Below, in pieces: positions 9,455 through 21,864 of a stretch of DNA of 64,000 bases (position 1 is its first letter; each line of letters starts with the position of its first letter). The DNA is from Rugalucina vietnamica (Eukaryota > Mollusca > Bivalvia > Lucinida > Lucinidae), in assembly GCA_964017185.1 (NCBI GenBank), contig OZ024873.1:45370760-45434759 (forward strand). Direction: 5' to 3'. The notes beneath the pieces were generated by a model that saw only the letters and a program-made list of their open reading frames with translations, was not told the DNA's origin and ran no database searches. A program made the translations under genes and the position numbers.

Positions 9455-11664
9455 ATAATAATCTTTGGCATTTTATGTCCAGTTTACCTTTTCATGGTAA
9501 TTCTGTTTATTCTTTGCATAGACGCCATTTTGAATGACGTATTGACTTTTGACATCATAAAAAATAAGGCTCTAAAATTTGTGGGTCATTCAACAAGTGG
9601 CTGTAAACTTCAATGCTTCAAAAAATTCTTGTCATAATTTTAATGTTTCATCATTCTATTACATCTTGTGAATTCAAATAAGTAACTTTGAAAATAATTC
9701 ACTGCCATGTATAATACTTGAAGCATTTCAAAGACATCTACCCATTTTAAATAAAGCACAAGTCCCTTATTAAGATTCCGATCAATGAAAAATATTGAAT
9801 GAGGCCACCCTTAGAAAATATTTTGTTTGCTGTCACCCGACCCATAGTTTTAGGAATGGGTTGGTCGGTAGGCATTTTTTTTTTTTTTTTTTTTTTGACA
9901 GAAGTGAAAGATAATATTTTTTGTGTGACGAAAATGCAGGCCAAGAATGTAAACATACTAAACAAGCTGTAAAAATGAAAATACCAGCCTTTTCACCTGT
10001 TTCAAAAAGTATGATCAGCCTCCGCTACTCGCATTGTCTATAATCAACAATATATTAGTCCTATTTGGTCATAAACAGAGTTAGAAATCACATAAATTAC
10101 TTTGATTTCAACTTGGAGATATTTTCTCCTAGGCGCAGCCATTTTCTTTAGGTCACAAGGTCACATAGACACATTATATGACCACAATGCACCAGAATGG
10201 ACCGCAACTATTTTGCTTAAGGGTAAGATCGGCCCATCACCATGGAAATAAATAATTATTGTTCATTTTACGCTAAGAAGCAAGTAGCTTGAGAAAGTAC
10301 TCTAGCAAGTAGCAAATCATTTTTATATAAATCAGGAAGATATAATACAATTAATGCAATAATTACATATATGGTTCCCTTTGGCCGCTTGTAATAGACT
10401 AGTCCATTGGTATAAAAATAGGAGTTTGTGGCAGCAAATTCAATTCTACAATTCGGCTTCGGAGAGTAAAGATCGAAAGTTAGCAAGCAGGTAATTAATT
10501 AAATAAATAAGGCTTCGTGGTGCGGAGTTAGGCCTTTGGACAAGCAGAGACCATTGCGATAGCTCTTGTCCTATGGTGTGTAACTCTTGGTGCTGAACCA
10601 GTGTTTGAAATCTTTGGCCACAGAGATCATTGCGATAGCTGGGCCTTGTTCTAAATTATCATTGCGATAATTGGAATAAGGGTTTCAGACACAGGTTCCT
10701 GGGCAGCCAGAGTATAGGCTTAAGTGATTAACCTGATATACTGTTCAGCCTTGCAAGCCATAGGGTTTGAGCTAGGGGTAAGCTGAACCCGAGAGATCAG
10801 TTGAACTATAGGGAATAGTTTTGCAGTGTGAAGCCAAAGAATCAGACAGCCTCAGGTTGAACCCATATATGTCTCAGAGTGATTATTGTTTGATTAATGT
10901 ATGTCAAATGAAATCCTAATCAAACATTGAAAGACAAAGCAGTCTTATTTTTCATACACTTTATATGCATTGCCAATCAAAATACCAGTAGTCTCATGCA
11001 AAATTTATATATCTTTATTGATTAAGTTTGAATCTTCATATACCGCTCGGAAAAACGTTTCATTTGCTTGACTTTTACAGAGGATACTCGGGATAGGTTT
11101 AAATATCTGTTCAGAATCTGGCAGCTGTTTTAAAAATATTGAAAAAAATAAGTAATTCAGAGAACTGAAACTTAAGACATTCAAATAAAAAAAATTTCTT
11201 CTTTGTGAATGTCAATAAAATTTTTTGGGTAATGGCAATTTTGGTGAGTCGGTAGGGTGACGGCAAACAGAGAATTTTTTTAAGGTCAGCCTGACCCTCA
11301 TAAAAACAATCTTTTTTATTTTTCTTGCACAACATTGATGGCAGATGTTGGTAAACTTTACAATTTGTGAGAAAATACAGTTTCAGCTGAAGTACATGTA
11401 TGCTCAGTTCCTACTGTATCGCGGCATTTGCATATCACGTGAAATTTAGAGACTAGCGGCCCTCTACGTTCGACATCTTTCACGCCAAACATCTTACTCC
11501 CACTTACAGCCAAAAATGTGCTTATTGTCATGAATAGTGGAAAGTAAATGTTTACTTTTACAAAAATTATGTAGGATATGTATTTTGCACACACTGGTTA
11601 CCCCCTTCCCATAATACATGTATGTCCCCTCAGTACCTCAAACAACCATTGTTTTTATTTTCTC
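9455..11664. other. unassigned sequence with a TATA-like promoter and a low-complexity repeat
   Basis: No gene is recognised. A T-run occurs at 9876-9896. Related short blocks (GTCGGTAG...GGCA) at about 9865 and 11245 suggest two fragments of one interspersed repeat. A TATAAAAATA box at 10411-10420 precedes GC-richer sequence with repeats of CATTGCGATA (10550, 10632, 10661). This could be a non-coding transcript promoter or an unrecognised LTR; I cannot tell. Confidence 0.3.
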
Positions 11665-11885
11665 ACTAAAATGGGAATCCCTGCAGAAAAGAAGGAAGGA
11701 TAATAGAATTATATTGCTTTACAAAGGTCTAAAAGGGAGAGCAAAAATACCCATGGATGACCTTATCCCCAAAAATAGGCGTTGTAGGAATCAACACTCC
11801 TTGGCATTTCAGATAGATCTACCTTCAGCAAGTACAAATGCCTATTTACACAGTTTTTCCCCCAGACTATTTGGTACTTCTAAAA
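11665..11885 (+). pseudogene. LINE (CR1-like) reverse transcriptase C-terminal fragment
   Basis: In the plus frame it encodes LKWESLQKRRKDNRIILLYK, then RAKIPMDDLIPKNRRCRN and PSAS. These match the C-terminal tail of the RT encoded at 23354-25040 on the minus strand. It is a short 5'-truncated fragment; the later FPQTIRDWNDLP motif is damaged. Confidence 0.75.
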
Positions 11886-11989
11886 CTGACAGAAATACTA
11901 AGGTGCGTCAAATTAGATGTGCGTCAAAATACATTACTGGACGATACCACGAAAGCTGGAATCACCATGAAAACTGGGCTAAGTAGCAT

Positions 11990-12579
11990 ATAATTGAAAA
12001 CAATTATTGACAATTGCAAAAAAAACGAAAGTGTCCGATAATAGCAAACACACATGTGTGTTTGCTTTAGGATAAACGTACGTAAGAAATTTAGAATAAA
12101 AAATCTACATACCTTACCGAACAAAACTGACGGTTAGGCGGCCATTAATGTTGGGCGCAGACATTTTTGTCGGCATGCGCAGACAATGTGTCGTTCAGAT
12201 GTCGGGAAATTTGTACTTTCTTTTTTCGGCTGAACATTTTTCTTTGTCAAACATATTTCCATATATCCTATTTCAGATCATATTTGTTTCCAAAATGTAA
12301 AAATATAAGATAAATACACAATTTACAAATGCAGACGACGATGAAGATTGGTTTTTCGAAATTACACCGTTAAAATCCTCGTATTATAGCAAACCAGTCA
12401 ACAAGGCAATATAAACGCTCGAAAAAACAAGCGTCTGCGAGGTGTACCTAAAGCAGGTAACCGGCAAATTATCGAGACGTTTCGAACAGACGGAAATTAC
12501 GCCGTGAATAGCGTGCCCGGTTATTTTTGGGGGACAATATTTGAGGTTTGAAGGAACAGAAGGAAAACATTTAAGGGAG
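11990..12579. other. no gene seen
   Basis: Unassigned AT-rich DNA. A weak GC-richer patch at 12120-12200 contains no coding signal that I can support. Confidence 0.3.
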
Positions 12580-13530
12580 CTACCTACCTAGGTCTACCTA
12601 AAAACCAAACTAGGTCTACCTAACTACCAAGGTCTACCTGCCTACCAAGGTCTACCTACCTAACTAGGTCTACCAACCTAGGTCTACCTACCTAGGTCTA
12701 CTTTCCAAGGTCTACCTACCTAAGTCTACTAACCAAGGTTTATCTACCTGGGTCTACTTACCAAGGTTCCCTTTCCTAGGTTTACTTACCTATGTCTTAG
12801 TCTACCTATCTAGGTCTACCTTCCAAGGTCTACTTATCTAGGTCTACTTACCAAGGTCAAGTTACCAAGGTCTACATACCTAGGTCTACTTCCAATGTCT
12901 ACATACCTAGGTCTACTTACCAAGGTTTATCTACCTAGGTCTACTTACCTTAGTCTATCGAACTAGGTCTACTTACCAAGGTTTCACTTCCGGGGTCTAC
13001 TTACCAAGGTCTGTTTACCAAGGTCTACCTTCTATGGTCTACTTACCAAGTCTACTTACCAAGGTCTACCCACCTAGGTCGACTTACCAAAGTCTACCTA
13101 CTAGGTCTATTAACCAATATCTACCTACCAAGGTCTACCTACCAAGGTCTACCTACCAAAACCTACATACTAAGTCTACTTCCAATGTCTACTAACCTAT
13201 TTCTACCTACCAAGGTCTAACTATCTACGTCTGCTTACCAAGGTTTACTTACCTAGGTCTACCTACCTAGGTCTACTTACCAAGGTATACATACCTATCT
13301 ATGTCTACTTACCAAAGTCTACTTACCTAGGTCTACCTACCTAGGTCTACTTCCCAAGGTCTACCTACCTAGGTCTACTTACCTGGGTCTACCTACTATG
13401 TCTACTTACCAAGGTCTACGTCCGGGGTCTACTTACCTAGGTCTACTTACCTAGGTCTACGTACCAAGGTCTACTTACCAAGATCTACCTACCTAGGTTT
13501 ACCTACAAGGTCTACTTACTCAGGTCTACT
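12580..13530 (+). repeat. GGTCTACCTACCTA / GGTCTACTTACCAA minisatellite
   Basis: About 950 bp of degenerate tandem units, mostly 14 bp, alternating between CCTA- and CCAA-ending versions. The pattern often forms a 28-bp higher-order unit. Some units are 10-13 bp. The array has no flanking target duplication that I can see. Confidence 0.9.
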
Positions 13531-14478
13531 AAAATGGATAGCTGGATACACTTATTGACTAGACCAGGATACCAGGGCTCCTTCTTGTATTCCATATATT
13601 TCATACAAAGGAGCCCCGGCTGTAAATGGCGACAAAATTCATGAATTGCTCCTTGTCTCAGAGCGTCTCATTCAAATGTAGATTTACCTTGTTTCCCGAG
13701 TCTATCTGTCCAGCCAACGTGCTATTTGTAAGCATAAATCATTTATCTACAACTTTGTTGAAATCATAAATTGAAATCAAATTACTGTAGCAAGTTTGTC
13801 TCCAATAAATGTTAGACTGCCAAAATACAGCCACCCCCTGTTTCGACCACGCCACTGAGTGAAGGTAAATATCCAAATCATTCCGCATGTTGTTGTTGTC
13901 TTGGGATTTGCCGCTGCGCGCGCTTCTCAAGTTTCGGCTTTTCCAAAAGTAGGAGGGAAAATACATGCAGATTATAAGATCGGAAAAAGGTCTCTTTTAC
14001 AAGAAATGAAGTTCAGACAACTTGAAATTGAGGTAATCAAAATTTCGTCGACAATAAAGAACTCACTTTGACACCTCGGGCTCCAAAATTCACTTCTGTT
14101 ATCGTAATAAAATGATTATTATTGACTTCATCGAAACACGTGTTGACAGCCGAGCAAAACATGGCGGCTGACGTCATCGCCGCATCATGGGTTTTGGGCG
14201 ATACCATTCGAAACATGGGGAAGTAATAGAATAGAATTGAATAGAATCAAGGACTCTCCGGTAGCAAAACTGTTTACAGAATCACGAATTTGAATAAAAC
14301 AATACTGGAATATTATCAGATTATCGGAGTTCCTCCTCCTGATTTGTAACTTCGACCCTTGCGTATTTCTATAGGACAAACTAATAGTGAAGTTAGGGAC
14401 ACCTACGTCCATATATAGGTCTACGTATCTGTACACTAGACACTGCATGGGTGTGAGATCTCCTCAGACGATTATTTA
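13531..14478. other. unassigned; hairpin and a CRE-containing start-like segment
   Basis: An imperfect palindrome (GGGCTCCTT...AAGGAGCCCC) lies at 13577-13616. At 14161 an ATG in good context (AACATGG) opens a 21-codon frame over a TGACGTCA element (14169-14176), reminiscent of a CRE-type promoter or first exon. No continuing exon could be assigned. Confidence 0.25.
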
Positions 14479-14484
14479 TAATAT

Positions 14485-14543
<59 letters not shown>
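14479..14543. repeat. (TTTA)n microsatellite
   Basis: About 15 uninterrupted ATTT/TTTA units. Confidence 0.95.
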
Positions 14544-14544
<1 letters not shown>

Positions 14545-15043
14545 ATAATCTCTTCACACGAATGTGAAGTGAGGGCACGAAGTGTTCTCTTGACAACACA
14601 TTATGCTATAAATATATACATGTAAATAGAAGATACAGAATTCGAAAAAAAAAATAGATCTAGGTTTCTGAATTTTTAAGTGATGCATTCCAATGATTGG
14701 TAGACTATGAGAATCAAGTGGGCCTCACAGATTGTGATTCAAAATACTCTAAATCTATATTACATAATATGGGCGGTCGTTTGTCGACATATGATGGGTA
14801 TGACCCAGTGCTGGCCCTATAATCTGAACGGCAAACAAGTGACGCGGCCCGGGTTCGAATCCACGACCTCCCGCCTCGAAGCGAACGCTAACATTTTATC
14901 TAAATCAGTACGGAAAAGCCACACTAACAGAAACTTGCAGAAAAAAATCGCTGCACGGCGTAGTTTTGTCGGCAGTGCATTCGATTTGCATGGTAGCGGT
15001 TAAGGCTCATGAGACCTCCCCTCCCTTCTCCCCCCAGTTCCCA

Positions 15044-15045
<2 letters not shown>
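14544..15045. other. unassigned, with a tRNA-like B-box
   Basis: A GGTTCGAATCC B-box-like sequence occurs near 14850. The same palindromic core can be read on either strand beside GAGGTCGTGG on the minus strand, as in the SINE head at 28720. It is probably a decayed SINE fragment. Confidence 0.3.

Positions 15046-15086
<41 letters not shown>
15046..15086. repeat. (GA)n microsatellite
   Basis: Uninterrupted GA repeats, about 20 units. Confidence 0.95.
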
Positions 15087-15089
<3 letters not shown>

Positions 15090-15330
15090 ACTGCTGTATG
15101 TCTTCGCATGTCATATGACTTTGAGACTAAAGATATTTTGACTTGACTTTGACTTTGGCTAATAATCGCCTCACTCTTTCAATACGTGGATTGAATGTTC
15201 TATCCGAAAACGTGGCTGGTAATTAATTACCGTGCCTAACCATTCGGTGTGTCTAGTGTGGGTCCGAGCACCACACGGAGCACATGTGACGCACGCCGCC
15301 AAAAGCCATGCTGTGATTTTCTTTTTTTTT

Positions 15331-16227
15331 TTTAATCGCGATCAAATTTTATCTAAAGCATCATTGAGGAGGGGGAAAGGTTGCATCAGGTTTTTGAACT
15401 CTGGTTTCCATGGCAACAGATAGCTCCCATTGAGTTATAATGGGGAGAATGTTGTGGCCACTCAAGCAACTTCATTTTAGACTGGATCTTCTTCATTCTT
15501 GGGAATAACAAGGACAACCATAACATCTCGGATAAGTTCGAATTTCGGCTAGGTTCGGCCACAAATTGCAGAGTTAGCTGCCCTTAAAGAGCGTCTGGAA
15601 AAATCTCCATAGACTTACATAAATGGGGAAATGTTGTGGCCACTCTAGCGCCATTATTTGTCAGTGGATCTTCTTCATTCTTGCAGGTAACAAGGACAAT
15701 TATAATATCTCGGATGGGTTCGAATTTCAGCTAGATCCGACCTCTGAATGTGGAGTTAGCTGCCCTTGAGTGTTTGAAAAATCATTATTTTGTGCCGTGG
15801 CCACTCTGTCGCCTTCAATTTTGATCGGATCTTCTTCATACTTGGAAGTAACAAGGATAACCATAACATCTCGGATGAGTTCGAATTTCAGCCAGATCCG
15901 ACCCTTGTCTGCAGTTATCTGCCCTTGACTGTGTGAAAAATCAATATTTAGTGTTGTGGCCACTCTAGCATCTTTGTTTTTCAGTGGATCTTCTTCATTC
16001 TTGCAGGTAACAAGGATAACTAACATATCTCGGATGAGTTCGAATTTAGGCCAGATCCGACCTCTGACTGCGGAGTTAGCTGCCCTTGAATATTTGAAAA
16101 ATCAATTTTTAGTGTTGTGGCCACTCAAGCGTCTTCAACTTTGATCAGATCTTAAAAAAAAAAAAAATTTGTCCAGTGTCTGTACTTGTTGACTCTCAGG
16201 TGAGCGATCGTTTCCCTTGGGCTACTT
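15331..16227 (+). mobile_element. Pearl/HINE-like repeat, truncated, with about 160-bp core units
   Basis: The lead-in (ATCAAATTTTATCTAAAGCA) also occurs at 16975 inside a related element. It is followed by about five tandem units of roughly 160 bp, each with GTGGCCACTC and GGATCTTCTTCATTCTTG. After an A-run it ends in CTCTCAGGTGAGCGATCG and a GCCC/GGGC mini-hairpin, a terminus repeated at 21420 and 61450. The 5' terminal hairpin is missing. Confidence 0.65.
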
Positions 16228-16466
16228 TTTTTTGTGTGGTCAGTTTCGCGTCCCTTTCAATGTTATTTCAGCTCATATGAGATGGGCCAATCAGTGAGTG
16301 GGGCGAAAACGGGAGAACACCGAGAAAAACCACCTGGCACACCCGCAAGCAGAACTTAGCTTGTCTCACATGTGGCCAGAGCGGAGCTCGAACCCACATT
16401 AGACACAGCAATGAGATGATCGGGTGATTAAGAAACAGCGCTCTTAACCGCTCGACCACGGGGGCC
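16223..16466 (-). mobile_element. tRNA-Leu/Ser-like SINE
   Basis: On the minus strand the head starts at about 16466 with an A-box (TGGTCGAGCGG), a long variable region and a B-box (GGGTTCGAGCTCC). A conserved body follows (TTCTCCCGTTTTCGCCCC, then GATTGGCCCATCTCATATGA) and it ends in an A-run. A second copy in plus orientation is split by a HINE at 55208-57290. Internal pol III boxes mark it as a SINE, not a functional tRNA. Confidence 0.8.
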
Positions 16467-16839
16467 GCCCACGTGTTTGTTTGATTGATACTATCAGAAC
16501 ACAACAGTAATTTATTTCTTTTATTTTTTTCTCTCGCGAATATGCAGTTTGTAAACTAAGAAAGAACAAATAAAGTTTGTAAAGTTGGAAAGAACGATTA
16601 CTGCTGCATATTACTGGGATCCCACCAGGAGTTTTAGGGGTCTGAGGAGAAAGGGCATTATTTACATGGAGCTCCGGAGCAAGTAAACATTTTGGGGTTT
16701 TAGGGTGCATGTATTTGAAGAAAAACATTTTAGGGAGGTTGGGAGAATGATCATTTTTCTTCGAGGCGGAGGACCCCCGCTCCTGGTTCTGGTAGGGCCT
16801 CATTATTATACAAAGTCACTTATATACCATTGCATTTTT
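16467..16839. other. no gene seen
   Basis: Short stretch between a SINE and a HINE; nothing supported. Confidence 0.3.
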
Positions 16840-17712
16840 AGCTCACCTGAGCCGAAGGCTCACAAGGTGAGCTTATAGTACAGTAGTCGAGCCGGCGTCC
16901 GTCCGTGCGTGCGTCCGTCCGTCCGTTCACATTTTCAAACTCAAATATCTCTAAGACAACATGGCCGATCGTAATCAAATTTTATCTAAAGCATCATTGA
17001 GGAGGGGGAAAGGTTGTGTTAGGTTTTGGGCCAGGTCGGATCAGAACTCTGGTTTCCATGGCAACGGATAGCTCCCATAGAATTACAATGGGAAAAACAT
17101 ATAAAAATCTTCTTCTCTGAAACCACAAGGCCAAGAGCATTCATATTTTGTGTGTAGCAACGTCTATTGGTCCTCTTCATAAATCCTGCCATACGTGCCC
17201 CTGGGGTCCATATGGGCCCCGCCCCGGGGGCGTCATGATGAAAATATAAAAAAAATCTTCTTCTCTGAAACCACAAGGCCCAGAGCTTTCATATTTTGTG
17301 TGTAGCAATGTTTAGTGGTCCTCTATATAAATCCTGCCAATTATGCCCCGGGGGTCAGAAATGGCCCCGCCCCGGGGGTCATTAGCTCCCAAAGACTTAC
17401 AATGGGAAAAACATAAAAAAATCTTCTTCTCCGAAACCACAAGGCCCAGAGCTTTCATATTTTGTCAGTAGCAATGTATAGTGGTCCTCTTTATAAATCC
17501 TGCCAACCATGCCCCTGGGGTCCATACGGGCCCCGCCCCGGGGGGTTCATGGGTAAAACATAAAAAAATCTTCTTCTCCGAAACCACAAGGCCCAGAGCT
17601 TTCATATTTTGTTTGTAGCAATATATTGTGTTCCTCTTTATAAATCCTGCCAACCGTGCCCCTGTGTTCCACACGGGCCCCGCCCCGGGGGCGTCATGAT
17701 GAAAATATAAAA

Positions 17713-20310
17713 CCAGAGGACCATTGGTCCTGAGAACGCTCACCTGAAGCCTGATCTTGGAGTATTAAGTCATAATGAAATGACCTTGACCTTGAATACT
17801 CACAGACCTTTATTGACTCCATAAGTTGTCTGCATCTGCAAAGTTTCAGGTCTCAGGCTGCAATAGTTTCCAAACCCAGTGATTTCTGAGAAAACCATAA
17901 TTTTAATTTTGATATTTAAATGACCTTGGGCCAAGGTCAAGACATGACCTTGGCCTTCATTAATTACTTACCTTCACTGACTCCATTAGTTGTCTGCATC
18001 TAGCAACTTTCAGGTCTCAGGCTGCAACAGTTTGTTTTCGCCTTTTCCCATGTGAAAGCCTATGTTTCCAAAATTGACCTTGCCGTAAAATAGGTCAAGG
18101 TCATCCAAGGGACATCATTTCAACATACTATGATGGGCTGGAGTCCCAAATGCTACATACCAAGTTTCATGAAAATTGGCCTGCCGGTTCTGGAGAAGAA
18201 GATTTTTGAAAGGATTACCATATATGGGCGTGGCGGCCATCTTTGTCATGTGACCTGGATTTCGCGATCAAACTTTCGTCTCCCCTACCCATGGATGCTC
18301 CACATAAAATTTCACTTTGATTTGCCAAGCAGTTTCAGAGAAGAAGATCTTTGAAAAGTGTGTATGGACAACAGACTGGCCAAGGTCAAGAGATGACCTT
18401 GACCTATATTAATCACATACCTTCATCTACTCCATTAGTTGTTTGCATCTACCACTTTTCAGGCCTCAGGCTGCAATAGTTTTCAAAAAATCCATAGTTT
18501 TCACTTCTTCCTATGTAAAATCCTATGTTTCCAAATTTGACCTTGCCGTAAAATAGGTCAAGGTCATCCAAGGGTCATCATTTTATCAAACTATAATGGG
18601 CTGAGGTCCCCGATGCTACATACAAAGTTTCGTGGAAATCGGCCCACTGGTTCTGGAGAAGAAGATTTTTGAGTGGTTTAAACCATATATGGGCGTGGCG
18701 GACATCTTGGTCATGTGACCTAGATTTTGCGATCAAACTTTCGTCTCCCCTACCCATGGATGCTCCACATAAAATTTCACTTTGATTGGCCAAGCAGTTT
18801 CAGAGAAGATGATCTTTGAAAAGTGTGTATGGACAACAGACTGGCCAAGGTCAAGAGATGACCTTGACCTATATTAATCACATACCTTCATCTACTCCAT
18901 TAGTTGTTTGCATCTACCACTTTTCAGGCCTCAGGCTGCAATAGTTTTCAAAAAATCCATAGTTTTCACTTTTTCCTATGTAAAAGCCTATGTTTCCAAA
19001 TTTGACCTTGCCGTAAAATAGGTCAAGGTCATCCAAGGGTCATCATTTTATCAAACTATGATCGGCTGAGGTCCTCAATGCTACATACCAAGTTTCGTGG
19101 AAATCGGCCAGCCGGTTCTGGAGAAGAAGATTTTTGAGTGGTTTTTACCATATATGGGCGTGGCGGCCGTCTTGGTCATGTGACCTGGATTTCGCGATCA
19201 AACTTTCGTCTCCCCTACCCATGGATGCTCCACATAAAATTTCACTTTGATTGGCCATGCAGTTTCAGAGAAGAAGATCTTTGTAAAGTGTGTATGGACA
19301 ACAGACTGGCCAAGGTCAAGAGATGACCTTGACCTATATTAATCACATACCTTCATCTACTCCATTAGTTGTTTGCATCTACCACTTTTCAGGCCTCAGG
19401 CTGCAATAGTTTTCAAAAAATCCATAGTTTTCACTTTTTCCTATGTAAAAGCCTATGTTTCCAAATTTGACCTTGCCGTAAAATAGGTCAAGGTCAACCA
19501 AGGGTCATCATTTTGTCAAACTATGATGGGCTGAGGTCCTTGATGCTACGTACCAAGTTTCATGGAAATCGGCCCACCGGTTCTGGAGAAGAAGATTTTT
19601 GAAAGGTTTTTACCATATATGGGCGTGGCGGCCATCTTGGTTATGTGACCTGGATTTCGCGATCAAACTTTCGTCTCCCCTACCCATGGATGCTCCACAT
19701 AAAATTTCACTTTGATTGGCCAAGCAGTTTCAGAGAAGATGATCTTTGAAAAGTGTGTATGGACAACAGACTGGCCAAGGTCAAGAGATGACCTTGACCT
19801 ATATTAATCACACACCTTCATCTACTCCATTAGTTGTTTGCATCTACCACTTTTCAGGCCTCAGGCTGCAATAGTTTTCAAAAAATCCATAGTTTTCACT
19901 TTTTCCCATGTAAAAGCCTATGTTTCCAAATTTGACCTTGTCGTAAAATAGGTCAAGGTCATCCAAGGGTCATCATTTTATCAAACTATGATGGGCTGAA
20001 GTCCCCAATGCTACATACCAAGTTACGTGGAAATCGGCCCACCGGTTCTGGAGAAGAAGATTTTTGAGTGGTTTTTACCATATATGGGCGTGGCGGCCAT
20101 CTTGGTCATGTGACCTAGATTTCGCGATCAAACTTGAAATGCCACTACCCAAGGAGGCTCCACATAAAATTTCAACTAGATCAGCCGAGCGGTTTCAGAG
20201 AAGAAGATCTTTGAAATTGTGGACGACGGACGGACGACGGACGGACGGACGGACGCCGGATCATGGCCATCCTATTAGCTCACCTTGTGAGCCTTCGGCT
20301 CAGGTGAGCT
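17713..20310 (-). mobile_element. Inner Pearl/HINE-like element with five units of about 465 bp
   Basis: Read on the minus strand it begins AGCTCACCTGAGCCGAAGG (hairpin, ending at 20310), then the (ACGG)n tract (20221-20258). Five long tandem units follow; ATATGGGCGTGGCGG recurs at about 18222, 18690, 19150, 19615 and 20083. It ends with the palindrome AGGACCAATGGTCCT and CTGG (17713-17716). On that strand it is flanked by T on both sides, the T-T target typical of Helentrons. The outer element's sequence is continuous across the junction. Confidence 0.8.
17760..20200. repeat. Tandem repeat array, about 465-bp unit, rich in TCAAGGTCA motifs
   Basis: Each unit carries several AGGTCAAGGTCA / TGACCTTGACCT sequences. 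They coincide with the extended nuclear-receptor half-site TCAAGGTCA recognised by ERR and NR5A (FTZ-F1/SF-1) family proteins. Unit sequences are highly similar to each other, which suggests recent amplification or homogenisation. Confidence 0.8.
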
Positions 20311-21453
20311 AAAAATCTTCTTCTCTGAAACCACAAGGCCCAGAGCTTTCATATTTTGTGTGTAGCAATGTTTAGTGGTCCTCTATATAAATCCTGCCAA
20401 TCATGCCCCTGGGGTAAAAAATGGCCCCGCCCCGGGGGTCATTAGCTCCCATAGACTTACAATGGGAAAAACATAAAAAAAAATCTTCTTCTCCTAAACC
20501 ACAAGGCCCAGAGCTTTCATATTTTGTGTGTAGCAATGTATAATGGTCCTCTTTATAAATCCTGCCTACCGTGCCCCTGGGGTCCATACGGGCCCCGCCC
20601 CAGGGGTGTCATGGGAAAAACATAAAAAAATCTTCTTCTCCAAAACCACAAGGCCCAAAGCTTTCATATTTTGTATGAAGCAATGTTTAGTGGTCCTCTA
20701 TATAAATCCTGCCAATCATGCCCCTGGGGTCAAAAATGGCCCCGCCCCGGGGGTCATTAGCTCCCATAGACTTACAATGGGAAAAACAAAAAATCTTCTT
20801 CTCCAAAACCACAAAGCCCAGAGCTTTCATATTTTGTCTGTAGCAATGTATAAATCCTCTTTATAAATCCTGCCAACCGTGCCCCTGTGGTCCACACGGG
20901 CCCCGCCCCGGGGGCGTCATGGGAAAAACATAAAAAATCTTCTTCTCCGAAACCACAAGGCCCAGAGCTTTCATATTTTGTTTGTAGCAATGTATAGTGT
21001 TCCTCTTTATAAATCCTGCCAACGGTGCCCCTGGGGTCCATACAGGCCACGCCCCAGGCATGTCATTATCTACCATAGACTTATAATGGAAATATGTGAA
21101 AAAATCTTCTCTGCAACAGCATGACACAAAGCTTGTATATTTGATATACAACATTGTCATGTGTTGCTCTACATAAATCCTGCCAATCTTGCCCCTGGGG
21201 TCAAATATGGCCCAACCTTCGGGGTCATTATAGGACCCTGACCTTGTTAGATGATTTTTTCAAGTGAACCAAAATGGCAGAAAAGAGGATACACAATCCA
21301 GACAAGAGCTCTCCTGCTGATGTAAGTAGGGTTTCAAGGTCACATGACCAAGATGGCTATCATACCCATATATGGTAAAAAACCCAACTACTTTGTCCAG
21401 TGACTTTACTTGTTGGCTCTCAGGTGAGCGATCGTTGCCCCTGGGCTACTTGT

Positions 21454-21864
21454 TACTCATACCATACCCATTCCTACACAACACTACAACACCCCACGCC
21501 ACCCGGCGCCATCTTACCCATTAAATTCCACCCCATCGTACCTTATACCTACTACATATCCTATTCCACCCACCGACACCACCCTTCTCTACCATTTATT
21601 TATTTATTTATTTATTCTGTCTGTCTATCTTATTAAAATAACTTCTCATTTGTCTACATTCAAGAAAAATTGTCTGAGACTGATTAAAGAAACGTGAAGA
21701 CTAATACGAACAAAATGAATGCCTAGGTTACATTTGCCCAAATCGCCGTATGATTGCTTGGTCTGCGATTTTCCCAACGATCTGTTAGACACCGTAGGTG
21801 ACCATGGGCTATGACCTCTGTGGTTACAGTACATACAGGCGTCGTACGATTTCTTAATCCGACT
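21454..21864. other. no gene; TTTA microsatellite
   Basis: A short (TTTA)n tract is at 21596-21618 followed by CTGT repeats. The rest is unassigned. Confidence 0.4.

Larger units (their letters stand above)
16840..21453 (+). mobile_element. Outer Pearl/HINE-like (non-autonomous Helentron) element, split by a second one
   Basis: The 5' end is AGCTCACCTGAGCC with a palindromic mate (GGCTCACAAGGTGAGCT), followed by CGTCCGTCC repeats, i.e. an (ACGG)n microsatellite. Core units of about 150-170 bp (CTTCTTCTCTGAAACCAC ... GGGGTC ... CCCCGCCCCGGGG) run 17097-17712 and resume at 20311-21120. The interruption is the inverted element 17713-20310. The 3' part ends near CTCAGGTGAGCGATCG and a GCCCCTGGGC hairpin. 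Terminal hairpins, ACGG microsatellite and core tandem repeats match what is known of bivalve Pearl elements, interpreted as Helentron-associated non-autonomous elements. No Rep/helicase is encoded. Confidence 0.75.

Noticed and set aside
12580..13530. CRISPR-like array
   Set aside because: Units are contiguous and degenerate, without unique spacers, and the genome is eukaryotic.
14161..14223. 21-codon frame over a CRE as a gene start
   Set aside because: No acceptor or conserved continuation was found; kept only as a note.
17019..21160. Many frames with repeated peptides such as [12 protein letters not shown] and HAPGVK
   Set aside because: They are translations of tandem HINE core repeats, occur on both strands and shift frame from unit to unit.
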